From JAAEQG01 sp023133475 (GTDB lineage Bacteria > Planctomycetota > Phycisphaerae > UBA1845), in assembly GCA_030631415.1 (NCBI GenBank), contig DAOVLE010000070.1, positions 1-21,174 on the forward strand: DNA of 21,174 nucleotides, in the 5' to 3' direction. Below the pieces are notes generated by a model. It did no database searches, was not told the DNA's origin, and saw only the letters and a list, made by a program, of their open reading frames with translations. Positions 1 to 7,299 of the stretch are shown in pieces. Within the stretch, counting starts at the first letter, position 1. Each line of letters opens with the position of its first letter. The position numbers and the translations under genes were made by a program.

Positions 1-1
1 A

Positions 2-42
2 AGTCCAAAGTCCAAGGTCAGAGACCAGCGGGACTTTGGACT
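2..42. repeat. Inverted repeat built from GTCCAAA units
   Basis: The arm AGTCCAAAGTCC (2-13) is perfectly complementary to GGACTTTGGACT (31-42). The same short-period unit recurs as a direct array at 2441-2464. In both places it sits beside a GTAGGGTGGG palindrome, so the two repeat types travel or accumulate together. Confidence 0.7.
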
Positions 43-53
43 CATCCCTGGTT

Positions 54-94
54 GGTGGGTTCCACCTCGCTCCGCGAGGTTCCACCCACCCTAC
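54..94 (-). repeat. GTAGGGTGGG palindromic repeat, family A copy 1
   Basis: A 41-bp element with an inner perfect CCTCGC/GCGAGG hairpin. Read on the minus strand it starts GTAGGGTGGGTGGAACC and matches the copies at 2389-2430 and 20938-20978 through the end of its GGAACCCACC arm. It is a REP-like dispersed palindrome. No ORF or transposase is associated with it in this window. Confidence 0.85.
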
Positions 95-206
95 GTCTGC
101 TCACAAGTGACCAGACCCATTATAGTTAGAAACCCGCTACAACACAAGTGTAAATAGGTAAGTAGTTCCCTCGTTGGCGCTTCGGACTCGGATTCTGCAA
201 GCTTCA

Positions 207-255
207 TGCTCCCCTGCGGGTCGCCGCTAAACGTTGCGGATTGTCACCGCTAAAC
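207..255 (-). repeat. GTTTAGCGG-type repeat, family G copy 1
   Basis: On the minus strand the unit GTTTAGCGGCGACCCG followed by a GGGGAGCA tail (207-232) is preceded by a partial unit GTTTAGCGGTGAC (243-255). A second copy lies at 2553-2578, differing only in the two bases between CCCG and GGGG. In both places the unit lies just beyond a GGAAAAT array, downstream of a minus-strand gene. Confidence 0.75.
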
Positions 256-263
256 ATCCACGT

Positions 264-326
264 GTGCACACAACGACGATGTCTCCATCCCCCCATTTTC
301 CATTTTTAATTTTCCATTTTCCATTC
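264..326 (-). repeat. GGAAAAT short-period tandem array at the aldo/keto reductase stop
   Basis: On the minus strand, GGAAAAT and its variants are repeated four times just after the TGA stop at 327-329, followed by GGGGGGATGGAGACAT and TCGTTGTGTGCAC. The block at 19789-19853, after tatC, matches it nearly base for base through GTGCAC. A shorter relative follows gspF (2603-2631). The arrangement resembles the short tandemly repeated repetitive sequences known from cyanobacteria, but relatedness is not implied. Confidence 0.8.
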
Positions 327-1310
327 TCACTCCTCTCCTTCTTCTGCGCCCGCTGTGGGGAACAGATTGTCCAGGTTTTGTTTCAAGTCTTCGTCGATGG
401 CAAGCGTCAGTGCCCCGAGGTTGTCCTGCAACTGCTCCGGGCGTGGTGCCCCCAGGATGACACTGGATACGCCCGCCTGGTCGCGAGCCCACGCCAATGC
501 CAACTGGGCCCGCGAGCAGCCTAACTCGTCGGCGAAAACCTTGAACCTGCGGACCCGTTCCAGGTTCTGCTCAGTATAACGGCCCTTGCACAACCATTGC
601 TCCCTGGCCATGCGCGATCCAGGTGACAAGCCTTTGTCGTACTTGCCGGTCAGGATGCCCATGCCCAACGGGCTCCAAACCACCATGCCCATCCCATACT
701 CCAACGCCACCGGCCTGACGTCCTGCTCAAACTTTCGCCGGGCGATGAGGCTAAGCTGCGGCTGCTCGACTTGCGGAGGGTGGAGATTGCGTTTATCACA
801 AATGCGGTGCACCTGGTGAAGTTGTGCCCCGGTCCACTCGCTGGTGCCCCAGTAAAGAATCTTGCCCTGACGCACCAGATCGTCCATGGCTTGGGCGGTC
901 TCCTCGACCGGGGTGCTCTCGTCGAAGCGGTGGCAGAAATAGATGTCGAGATAGTCGGTGCCGATCCGTTGCAGACTGCCGTGCACCGACTCGAAAATGT
1001 GCTTGCGCGATAGCCCCCGGTCGTTCACTTCGTCGCTCATGGGGAAGAAAACCTTGCTGGAGACCACCAGTTCGTGGCGTGGGAAGTCCGCCAGAACTCG
1101 GCCCATTGCCCTCTCCGCCTCTCCCTTGGAGTAAATGTCGGCGATGTCGAAGAAGTTGATCCCGGCGTCGAAGGCTGTCGTGAGAATGGTGCGCACGGTT
1201 TGCGGGTCCGCACCGCTCTCGCCGTAGCTCAGCCAACCGCCCAGCCCAAAGACGCTCACCCTGGTTCCACAACGCCCCAGCGAACGATAAAACATTTCGG
1301 GTGTTTGCAT
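327..1310 (-). CDS. Aldo/keto reductase, Kv-beta/YghZ-like (AKR6-type)
   Basis: Predicted 327-aa cytosolic NADPH-dependent oxidoreductase with a TIM-barrel fold. The catalytic tetrad is visible: Asp55 and Tyr60 (FFDIADIY), Lys86 (VSSK) and His127 (YFCH). The segment WGTSEWTGAQL and the C-terminal VILGAPRPEQLQDNL match the family's cofactor-binding end. The WGTSEW signature favours the potassium-channel beta-subunit/YghZ branch, but the substrate cannot be read. I chose the ATG at 1310 because GGAGG (1316-1320) sits 5 bp upstream. An upstream in-frame start at 1388 would run through the divergent promoter region and has no such site. The TGA stop is followed immediately by a GGAAAAT tandem array. 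The gene is divergent from the amidohydrolase. Confidence 0.9.
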   Translation of the reverse strand: MQTPEMFYRSLGRCGTRVSVFGLGGWLSYGESGADPQTVRTILTTAFDAGINFFDIADIYSKGEAERAMGRVLADFPRHELVVSSKVFFPMSDEVNDRGLSRKHIFESVHGSLQRIGTDYLDIYFCHRFDESTPVEETAQAMDDLVRQGKILYWGTSEWTGAQLHQVHRICDKRNLHPPQVEQPQLSLIARRKFEQDVRPVALEYGMGMVVWSPLGMGILTGKYDKGLSPGSRMAREQWLCKGRYTEQNLERVRRFKVFADELGCSRAQLALAWARDQAGVSSVILGAPRPEQLQDNLGALTLAIDEDLKQNLDNLFPTAGAEEGEE

Positions 1311-1344
1311 GTCAGCCTCCAGTGAGGTTAAATCCCCAGTGATC

Positions 1345-1361
1345 CACCGGTTGCACCGGTG
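1345..1361. promoter_or_regulatory. Perfect 17-bp palindrome, candidate operator
   Basis: CACCGGT-TGC-ACCGGTG is a perfect inverted repeat (7-bp arms, 3-bp spacer). It lies in the 77-bp gap between the divergent aldo/keto reductase (start 1310) and amidohydrolase (start 1388). Size and place fit a dimeric repressor or activator site controlling both genes. No clear -35/-10 pair could be assigned, and no regulator gene lies beside it, so the role is inferred. Confidence 0.45.
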
Positions 1362-1387
1362 AGTGTTGATTGTCCGACGGCACAACA

Positions 1388-2392
1388 ATGATTTCCAATG
1401 CTACGTCACCGAAACCACCTCCGCCAGCCGGGCAGCCAATCGATATGCACGTGCACATCATGGGCAACGGTAGCGGCGGCACGGGATGTCGGCTGCGGGC
1501 TTCCGGGTGGCGACGGCTGATGGTTATGGTGATGCTCAAGCACATCGGTGTTCCGCCGGAGGCTCTGTGCAGAGGCCTGGATCGGCTATACGTCGAGCGT
1601 CTGTTGCAATTCGTGCGGCAGTCTTCGCTCGGTTCAGTGGTCATTCTGGCCCAGGACCAAGTGTACGACGACGACGGGCGGGTCATCGAGGGCATTCTTA
1701 GCTATTACGTGCCAAACTCTTACGTGCTGGAGTTGGGGCGTCGGCATCACGAGTTCTTGCCGGGGGTGTCGATCCATCCCGCCCGCCCGGACGCACTGGA
1801 GGAACTTGAGCGGTGCCTGGCCGGCGGGGCGGTGCTGATGAAATGCCTGCCGATCAGCCAGAACATCGACTGCAACGACCGCCGCTACAGACGGTTTTGG
1901 GAGCGGATGGCTGAAGCCGGACTGCCGCTTTTGGCTCATACGGGCAGCGAACATATTTTGCCGGTGGTCAGGCCTGAGCTGGCAGACCCGCGGGTCCTGC
2001 GATTGCCGCTGGAATGCGGGGTTACCGTAATCGCCGCCCATTGCGGCACTCGCAGTAGCCCTTTCACCACCGACTACTTTGCGGTGTTCGCCGAGATGAC
2101 TCGGCGCTATCGACGCCTGTACGGCGACCTGAGCGCATTCAATATGCCGATCCGCGGCAGCCATGTGCGTCAATGCCTACAAGAGCCGTTGGTGCGGCGT
2201 ATGTTGCACGGGAGTGATTATCCGGTCCCGGTGGTCGGCCACCGTTCCTGGATTCGGGGTTTGATCGACTGGTCAACCTTGCGTCGCTGGCAGCGGCATC
2301 CAAACGTTCTGGAGCGCGACTACCAATTCAAACGGGCGATGGGTTTTCCCGAGGAAGTATTTACCCGCGTCAACCAACTGCTGCGGATGTAG
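1388..2392 (+). CDS. Amidohydrolase, amidohydrolase-2/ACMSD-like family
   Basis: Predicted 334-aa metal-dependent hydrolase or decarboxylase with a TIM barrel. Visible metal-site candidates are the HxH pair His21/His23 (IDMHVH), His184 (LLAHTGSEH), His218 (VIAAHCGT) and Asp277 (LHGSDYP). This His-x-His...His...His...Asp order is typical of the amidohydrolase-2 family, where many members act on ring carboxylates. The substrate here is unknown. The N-terminus is uncertain: ATG at 1388 has no clear ribosome binding site, and an in-frame TTG at 1370 has GGTGAG 6 bp upstream. The last codon ATG is followed by a TAG that is part of a dispersed GTAGGGTGGG palindrome, so the native C-terminus may have been altered by repeat insertion. 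It is divergent from the aldo/keto reductase and convergent with gspF. Confidence 0.85.
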   Translation: MISNATSPKPPPPAGQPIDMHVHIMGNGSGGTGCRLRASGWRRLMVMVMLKHIGVPPEALCRGLDRLYVERLLQFVRQSSLGSVVILAQDQVYDDDGRVIEGILSYYVPNSYVLELGRRHHEFLPGVSIHPARPDALEELERCLAGGAVLMKCLPISQNIDCNDRRYRRFWERMAEAGLPLLAHTGSEHILPVVRPELADPRVLRLPLECGVTVIAAHCGTRSSPFTTDYFAVFAEMTRRYRRLYGDLSAFNMPIRGSHVRQCLQEPLVRRMLHGSDYPVPVVGHRSWIRGLIDWSTLRRWQRHPNVLERDYQFKRAMGFPEEVFTRVNQLLRM

Positions 2393-2430
2393 GGTGGGTG
2401 GAACCTCGCGGAGCGAGGTGGAACCCACCA
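2389..2430 (+). repeat. GTAGGGTGGG palindromic repeat, family A copy 2
   Basis: Matches the copies at 54-94 (inverted) and 20938-20978. Its second to fourth bases are the TAG stop codon of the amidohydrolase. After the palindrome the sequence continues as CCATTC-GGGAC-AGT, as it does in the 20938 copy. The homology therefore extends beyond the hairpin. Confidence 0.85.
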
Positions 2431-2440
2431 TTCAGGGACA

Positions 2441-2464
2441 AGTCCAAAGTCCAAGGTCCAAAGT
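2441..2464 (+). repeat. GTCCAAA direct tandem array
   Basis: Three near-identical units of AGTCCAA(A/G) lie between a family A palindrome and a family B hairpin. The equivalent A-to-B junction at 20979-20996 lacks the array, so it is a local expansion or insertion. The same unit forms an inverted repeat at 2-42. Confidence 0.7.
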
Positions 2465-2468
2465 ATCT

Positions 2469-2548
2469 GTAGGTCGGGTCCGCAGACCCAACGTTCGGGA
2501 TTCCCAACAGCATCGCCGGGGGATGTCGGGTCTGCGGACCCGACCTAC
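2469..2548 (+). repeat. 80-bp GTAGGTCGGG hairpin, family B copy 1
   Basis: Terminal arms of 21 bp (2469-2489 and 2528-2548) are perfectly complementary and begin GTAGGTCGGGTCCGC. The core reads ACGTTCGGGATTCCCAAC then CGGGGGATGTC. Copy 2 at 20997-21076 has the same arms, but its core is the reverse complement of this one. No coding content is supported. Confidence 0.85.
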
Positions 2549-2552
2549 TGAG

Positions 2553-2578
2553 TGCTCCCCTTCGGGTCGCCGCTAAAC
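2553..2578 (-). repeat. GTTTAGCGG-type repeat, family G copy 2
   Basis: On the minus strand GTTTAGCGGCGACCCG followed by AAGGGGAGCA, matching 207-232 except in two bases. It lies 24 bp beyond the GGAAAAT array that follows gspF, the same order as after the aldo/keto reductase. Confidence 0.75.
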
Positions 2579-2602
2579 ACCTCGGCGCCGTTGCCAATGC
2601 CC

Positions 2603-2631
2603 ACATTTTCAATTTTCAATTTTCCATTTAA
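2603..2631 (-). repeat. GGAAAATT/GAAAATT tandem array at the gspF stop
   Basis: Reading the minus strand, the gspF TAG is followed by TTAA and then ATGGAAAATTGAAAATTG and GAAAATG. The period of 7-8 bp and the position beside a stop codon match the arrays after the aldo/keto reductase and tatC genes. Confidence 0.75.
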
Positions 2632-3855
2632 CTACTGAGCGACAACTTTGGATATGGACATGATCGGCAATAGTAGTGCGATGGCGATGCCACCGACTAT
2701 GACGCCCATGATCGCGATCATCGCCGGTTCGATCATTTGCGTTACGGTCTTGATGGTGATGCGCAATTCGTCGTCGAGGAAATCGCAAAGACGAACCAGG
2801 ACCGTCCCTAAACGCCCGGACCTTTCCCCGGCTTCGATCATCTGCACAAGCGGGCGGGGTATCAGCGGGTCGTTGTAGAGGGGGGTGCTGAGCTGTTCGC
2901 CGCGGTGCAGGTGTTTGTCCACCTCCGACCACATGCGATCGAAATAGTAGTTCTTGGAGACCGCGCGAGTGATGGAGATGGCATCCAGCATGGACACACC
3001 CGAATCGACCAGTATCCCCAAAGTTCGCAGGCTCATGGTGATATTTGACTTCAAGAGCATCTTGCCGATCAAGGGTGTGTGCAAATGCATCCAATGGGCA
3101 TATGGGCGCATGGAGCGAGCCCGGAAGAACCATATCAACACCACCACCCCCACCAGCGTAGCCGCCAACAACCACATCCAATAGTCCACCATCCCGTTGG
3201 TGACTGTCATGAGGACAAGGGTGGGCATGGGCAGGGTGGCTTCCTTGCCGGCGTAAATGCTCAAGAACTTGGGCAGCACGTAGGTCATCAGAAATACGGT
3301 GACGCCCACCGCCACCATAAGAAGGGCCAGCGGATAAGTCAAAGCCGATTTGACCTTCTTGCGGATTTCGCGCCGGTGGGCCAGGTACTCGGCACAGCGG
3401 GTCAGCATAGGCCCCAAGGTGCCCGAAGCCTCAGCCGCCCGCACCAGGTTGACGAAGAAGGTATCGAAAATCTTGGGGTGGTTGGACAAGGCGGTGGAAA
3501 ACGCCTCGCCCGACTCAACGTCGTGCAAAACCCGCTCGAGAATTGCCCGAAAACGCCCGCCGGAGGTCTGGGCAAGAATACCGTGGATGGCATCGGTGAG
3601 AGAGACCCCGGTCTCGACCATGATGGAAAGCTGGTTAAAGAAGAAGATGATGTCTTCCTGACGGACTCGTCCTTGCCCCAGGGTGATCACCTGCGCGCCC
3701 TGGCGGTCGACCTGCTCAGCCAACTCGCGCAACTTGACCACGTACTTTCCCTCGGCGCGCAGCATCCGTGCGGCTTCTGCCGGCGTTTTGGCGACGATCT
3801 CCCCCTTCAGGGAGCCGCCCGAGGTGTCGCGTGCGAGGTAGTTAAAGCGCGGCAT
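2632..3855 (-). CDS. gspF: GspF/PilC inner-membrane platform protein
   Basis: A 407-aa polytopic protein with the two tandem T2SSF domains of the family (about residues 68-192 and 270-392) and a short N-terminal cytoplasmic region beginning MPRFNYLARD. Hydrophobic helices lie near 172-195, 222-243 and 380-402, as expected. It anchors the motor ATPase and passes pseudopilins into the growing fibre. The start has GGGAG 8 bp upstream, and this site lies inside the last codons of pilT, whose stop is only 6 bp before the gspF start. That indicates translational coupling. It is the last gene of the pil/gsp run. Its stop is followed after 4 bp by a GGAAAAT-type array and, further on, by convergent repeats. 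Confidence 0.95.
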   Translation of the reverse strand: MPRFNYLARDTSGGSLKGEIVAKTPAEAARMLRAEGKYVVKLRELAEQVDRQGAQVITLGQGRVRQEDIIFFFNQLSIMVETGVSLTDAIHGILAQTSGGRFRAILERVLHDVESGEAFSTALSNHPKIFDTFFVNLVRAAEASGTLGPMLTRCAEYLAHRREIRKKVKSALTYPLALLMVAVGVTVFLMTYVLPKFLSIYAGKEATLPMPTLVLMTVTNGMVDYWMWLLAATLVGVVVLIWFFRARSMRPYAHWMHLHTPLIGKMLLKSNITMSLRTLGILVDSGVSMLDAISITRAVSKNYYFDRMWSEVDKHLHRGEQLSTPLYNDPLIPRPLVQMIEAGERSGRLGTVLVRLCDFLDDELRITIKTVTQMIEPAMIAIMGVIVGGIAIALLLPIMSISKVVAQ

Positions 3856-3861
3856 GGCTTG

Positions 3862-4992
3862 CTACTCCCATGGCCTGGGCTGGGCGGATGAGACGCCGGT
3901 GCCGACCGGTTCGAGTTTTGTAGTGTGTCGGCCAAGCAACCGTTCGAGTCGTTCGGGGTCGGCGGCTTTGGTCAAGGCTGAGCCCCGGCTGATCAGCCCT
4001 TCGCGGACCAGCTTGGCGATGGCGGCGTCGAGTGTTTGCATGCCCTGCTGCCCACCCGTCTCGATCATGCTATCAATCAGATGGGTGTTGTTGTCGCGCA
4101 CGGCGCGGGCAATGGCCGGCGTGACGATCATCAGTTCGACGGCCGGGATCATGCCCCCGTCGCGTTCGTTGGGGAATAACACCTGGCAGGCGATGGCTTT
4201 CAGGGCGGCGGCAAGCTGCACGCGGACCTGCTGCTGAGCCTGAGAGTCGAACACGTCCACCACCCGCTGGACGGTATGGGCGGCGGTGTTGGTGTGCAGC
4301 GATGCCAGCACCAGGTGCCCGGTCTCAGCCGCGGTCAGGGCGGCGGCGATGGTCTCCAGGTCGCGCATCTCACCGACCAGAATCACATCGGGCCTCTGAC
4401 GCACAACATGACGCAATGCCTCGGAAAAGGAGGGCGAGTCATCGCCAATCTCACGCTGCTCGATGATGGACTGCTCGTTTCTGAATGCGAACTCGATGGG
4501 GTCCTCCATGGTGATCACGTGAGCCCGGCGTCGCCGGTTAATACGCTGAATCAATGCAGCCAATGTGGTGCTCTTGCCCGAGCCGGTAGGCCCGGTGATC
4601 AGCACCAGCCCGCGCGGCAGATTGGCCAACTCCGCCAGACGCGGTGGCAGGTGCAGTTGATCCAACTCCGGAATGTCGGAGCTGATGAACCGGACGGCGA
4701 CAGCCAACGAACGCCGCTGGTAGTGAATGTTAATACGGCAGCGTCCCACCTGACGGTGGCCTATGGAGAAATCCAGGTCGCGCCGGTGGTTGAGGCGTTC
4801 GCGCTGCTTGGCGCTTAGGAACTCCGTTACCATATCCTGGAGGTCGACGGCGCTGAGGGGTTGGTCGCCCAGGGTCTCCATCCGGGTGTTGACGTAGATG
4901 CTGGGCGCGGCGCCGGCCACCAACAGCAGGTCGGAGGCGCCGGCCTGCTTGGCTGCTATTAGTAACGACAAAATTCTGTCATTGTCCTGCAT
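3862..4992 (-). CDS. pilT: PilT-family type IV pilus retraction ATPase
   Basis: A 376-aa cytosolic hexameric ATPase of the secretion superfamily. The Walker A motif GPTGSGKST is at 134-142 and Walker B VILVGEMRD at about 203-211. The Asp box ITMEDPIEF and His box SLHTNT are present. It lacks the long N-terminal MshE-N region and the tetracysteine motif of the assembly ATPase next to it. Its length fits PilT, which drives pilin disassembly. The canonical AIRNLIRE stretch is replaced by ARAVRDNNTHLIDSM, so a PilU-like or divergent role is possible. AGGAAGGG precedes the ATG. It lies 10 bp after pilB. PilT is not a standard type II secretion component, so the machine may retract. Confidence 0.92.
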   Translation of the reverse strand: MQDNDRILSLLIAAKQAGASDLLLVAGAAPSIYVNTRMETLGDQPLSAVDLQDMVTEFLSAKQRERLNHRRDLDFSIGHRQVGRCRINIHYQRRSLAVAVRFISSDIPELDQLHLPPRLAELANLPRGLVLITGPTGSGKSTTLAALIQRINRRRRAHVITMEDPIEFAFRNEQSIIEQREIGDDSPSFSEALRHVVRQRPDVILVGEMRDLETIAAALTAAETGHLVLASLHTNTAAHTVQRVVDVFDSQAQQQVRVQLAAALKAIACQVLFPNERDGGMIPAVELMIVTPAIARAVRDNNTHLIDSMIETGGQQGMQTLDAAIAKLVREGLISRGSALTKAADPERLERLLGRHTTKLEPVGTGVSSAQPRPWE

Positions 4993-5002
4993 GGTGCCCT
5001 TC

Positions 5003-6718
5003 CTATCCCGCGGTCACGCGGAGCACTTCGGCGGGGGTGGTCACCCCTTGACGCACTTTCTCAAAACCGGCTTCCAGGATGCTTTTCATGCCCATGCTTT
5101 TGGCTTTTGAGCGGATGGTTCCCAGGGAAGCCCCGGAGGCGATGGCGTCGCGCAGCTCGTCGTCGGGCACCAGCAGTTCGTAGATGCCGATCCGCCCTTT
5201 CATGCCGAGTTGGTGGCACTCCGAGCAACCGCGCCCCTGGAAGACCTGCTCGAGCTTTACGCCCAGGCGTTCGGCAGTGCGCAGCAGGCTGGGCGCCGGT
5301 TCCACCGCCCGCTTGCAGTGGGGGCAAATCGAACGTATCAGGCGCTGGGCAAGAATGGCCACCAGCGATGCACTGATCAGGTAAGATTCCACACCCAGGT
5401 TGTGCAGGCGGGTGATCGCACTGGGTGAGTCGTTGGTGTGCAGGGTGGAGAGCACCAGGTGCCCGGTCAATGCCGCCTGCACGGCAATGCGGGCGGTCTC
5501 CGCATCGCGAACCTCGCCGAGCATGATCACGTCCGGGTCCTGCCGCAGCAGCGAGCGCAGGACGCCGGCAAAGCTCAGCCCGATCTTCTCGTTAACTTGA
5601 AACTGGTTCACCTCCGGAACCTGAAACTCCACCGGGTCCTCGACGGTGCAGATGTTGACCGATTTGCTGTTGATCTCATTCAAAACCGCATAGAGGGTAG
5701 TGCTTTTCCCGCTTCCGGTGGGGCCTGTGACCAGGATAATACCGTGGGGTTTGCGCACCTCATGGTGGAAGGCCTCGTAGAGTGACTCGGACATGCCCAG
5801 TTGGTCCAGGCTCACCAGGGCGTTGCGCGTGTCGATCACCCGGATGACCACTTTCTCGCCGAACTTGTTGGGCAGGGTGGAGACTCGCAGGTCGACACGG
5901 TTGCCCTCCACCGTCATGCTGATGGCTCCGTCTTGCGGGAGGCGTCGTTCGGAGATGTCCAGACTCGCCATGATCTTGATCCGCGACACGATGGCTGGTT
6001 GCATCTGGTATGGGGGGTGCAGCTTTTCGCTCAGCACCCCGTCGATGCGGTAGCGGACCCGCAGGGATTTGTCGCCCGGCTCGATGTGCACGTCGCTGGC
6101 CCCTTCGCGGACCGCCGAGAAGATCAGGTGGTTGACCAGTTGGACCACGGGTGACTCCTCGCCCAACGTCTCTGCGCCGGCGGTGTCGATAACGGTGCCC
6201 AAATCGGCGGATTGGCCGGTGTCGCCCGGGTCTTTGAGAATGTCCTCGAGGGCAAATCCCTCCGCCTCCGGCTGATAGCGCTGTAGGGTGCTTTCGATGT
6301 CGGGCTTCATCGCCGCGACGATCTGGACCGGGCAGCCGGCCATCTGGGCGATCTCTTCCACCAAAAACACGTTGGAGGGTTCGGTGACGGCTACGGTGAG
6401 GACGTTGTCCACGTTGAAGAGCGGCAGAATATGGTTGTTTTCGATGAATTCGCGCGGGAGGGTCTTGATGATCCTGGGATCGACCAGGTTCGGGGTGATG
6501 CGGGCGAAGGGGATGCGATAGGCATCAGCCAGGGCTTCGACCACTTGGGCTTCGGTGCAGAAGCCCAGCTCGATGATGACCTCGCCGAGCAGCTTGCGGT
6601 GGGCGCTTTGCTTTTGAGCTTTGAGGGCTTCGGCGATCTGCTCGCGGGAGATCAGCTTCTGTTCGACGAGGATTTCGCCGACTGGTTTGGCGTGTTGTGT
6701 GGTGGGTGCCTGGCTCAT
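5003..6718 (-). CDS. pilB: PilB/GspE-type assembly ATPase
   Basis: A 571-aa cytosolic hexameric motor that powers pilus or pseudopilus growth. Domains: an N-terminal MshE-N/T2SSE-N region (about 10-150), then N2D (about 190-300) and the RecA-like core. Walker A GPTGSGKST is at 332-340, the Asp box CTVEDPVEF at 357-365, Walker B VIMLGEVRD at 397-405 and the His box STLHTND follows. The zinc-binding tetracysteine pairs CPHC (465, 468) and CSEC (498, 501) are intact. No strong ribosome binding site precedes the ATG, and the stop of the STAS gene is only 9 bp upstream, so expression probably depends on coupling. The pairing with PilT and GspF downstream is a pilus-type order. Confidence 0.95.
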   Translation of the reverse strand: MSQAPTTQHAKPVGEILVEQKLISREQIAEALKAQKQSAHRKLLGEVIIELGFCTEAQVVEALADAYRIPFARITPNLVDPRIIKTLPREFIENNHILPLFNVDNVLTVAVTEPSNVFLVEEIAQMAGCPVQIVAAMKPDIESTLQRYQPEAEGFALEDILKDPGDTGQSADLGTVIDTAGAETLGEESPVVQLVNHLIFSAVREGASDVHIEPGDKSLRVRYRIDGVLSEKLHPPYQMQPAIVSRIKIMASLDISERRLPQDGAISMTVEGNRVDLRVSTLPNKFGEKVVIRVIDTRNALVSLDQLGMSESLYEAFHHEVRKPHGIILVTGPTGSGKSTTLYAVLNEINSKSVNICTVEDPVEFQVPEVNQFQVNEKIGLSFAGVLRSLLRQDPDVIMLGEVRDAETARIAVQAALTGHLVLSTLHTNDSPSAITRLHNLGVESYLISASLVAILAQRLIRSICPHCKRAVEPAPSLLRTAERLGVKLEQVFQGRGCSECHQLGMKGRIGIYELLVPDDELRDAIASGASLGTIRSKAKSMGMKSILEAGFEKVRQGVTTPAEVLRVTAG

Positions 6719-6727
6719 GATGATGCA

Positions 6728-7063
6728 CTATGCGAAGCTTTCCAGAGCTTCCTCCAGAAACTCTTCCTGTTGGAAGTGGTGTTGCAGTCTTGTTATTTCG
6801 AGAATTTTCTTCATCATCTCGGGAAGGTTGCACACTTTCATCAGGCCCAGGCGCTCGTCGCACTCGCGTTTGAGCCAGGTCAGTGCTTCCAGCCCGGCGC
6901 TGTCGATGCGCGTCGCTTCGCCGAAATCCACGATGAAGTCACGGCGGTCTTCGGCGAGCGCCTGCTCGGCCAACTCGCGGAATTTCTGGACGGTGGCATC
7001 GATCAGTTCACCGTCGATGGTGAGCACACATACGTTATTGTTCTCATCGGCAGTTATGCTCAC
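6728..7063 (-). CDS. STAS-domain protein, anti-sigma factor antagonist type
   Basis: A 111-aa protein that is essentially one STAS domain. The phosphorylatable serine site is visible as Ser55 in RIDSAGLEAL, which matches the DSxGL motif of SpoIIAA/RsbV-type antagonists. Such proteins bind an HPK-family kinase/anti-sigma partner when unphosphorylated. The start is GTG with AAGGAAG 6 bp upstream. The gene sits between the TPR lipoprotein and pilB, within the secretion/pilus run, and no partner kinase or phosphatase is seen in the window. It may set motor activity or cluster expression through partner switching. That role is inferred from position. Confidence 0.88.
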   Translation of the reverse strand: MSITADENNNVCVLTIDGELIDATVQKFRELAEQALAEDRRDFIVDFGEATRIDSAGLEALTWLKRECDERLGLMKVCNLPEMMKKILEITRLQHHFQQEEFLEEALESFA

Positions 7064-7080
7064 GATATCTTCCTTTGTTG

Positions 7081-7287
7081 GTAACCGTTCACACCGGGTG
7101 GCATGGACAAGAACCGCTGGCGAACAACGCTACGACATCACCGTGGAACGTTCTAGCGGTTCTTGTCCGTGGGAGCACACGACGGCCTTCGCCACGGACA
7201 AGGATCGCCGCCGACATCTCGGCCCATTCGGGGCGTTCCTCCAAGGCGATCCTTGTCCGTGCCACCCCAGAGGGCGTGAACGGTTAC
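7081..7287. repeat. Composite element: outer inverted repeat enclosing two hairpins
   Basis: The outer arms GTAACCGTTCAC (7081-7092) and GTGAACGGTTAC (7276-7287) are perfectly complementary, and the similarity continues inward with GGGTGGCA/TGCCACC. Inside are two further perfect stems: 7105-7118 with 7155-7168 (14 bp) and 7193-7209 with 7245-7261 (17 bp). Their arms share a GGACAAG core, so the two hairpins look related. The element fills the space between the TPR-lipoprotein stop and the ribosome binding site of the STAS gene. In a polycistronic mRNA it would fold strongly. Confidence 0.85.
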
Positions 7288-7299
7288 AACCCGCCCTAC
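7288..7299 (-). repeat. Half palindrome GTAGGGCGGGTT supplying a stop codon
   Basis: On the minus strand GTAGGGCGGGTT is identical to the first arm of the family F palindromes at 11334-11390 and 19679-19699. Its TAG (7296-7298) is the stop codon of the TPR lipoprotein. The second arm is missing and the sequence runs directly into GTAACCGTTCAC of the composite element. Confidence 0.65.

Larger units (their letters stand above)
1..326. other. Repeat-rich intergenic stretch without a gene
   Basis: No convincing reading frame is seen in these 326 bases. They contain, in order, a GTCCAAA-type inverted repeat (2-42), a GTAGGGTGGG palindrome (54-94), about 110 bp in which I recognise nothing (95-206), a GTTTAGCGG-type block (207-255) and a GGAAAAT-type tandem array (264-326) that abuts the stop codon of the aldo/keto reductase. 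Each repeat has relatives elsewhere in the window. Confidence 0.7.

Noticed and set aside
264..326. Possible CRISPR array or rho-independent terminator in the GGAAAAT block
   Set aside because: The unit is only 7-8 bp with no spacers, and the block is not self-complementary. It is a short-period tandem array.
1311..1388. N-terminal extension of the aldo/keto reductase to an upstream start
   Set aside because: A GGAGG site 5 bp before ATG 1310 defines the start, and the extension would cover the divergent control region and lacks family similarity.
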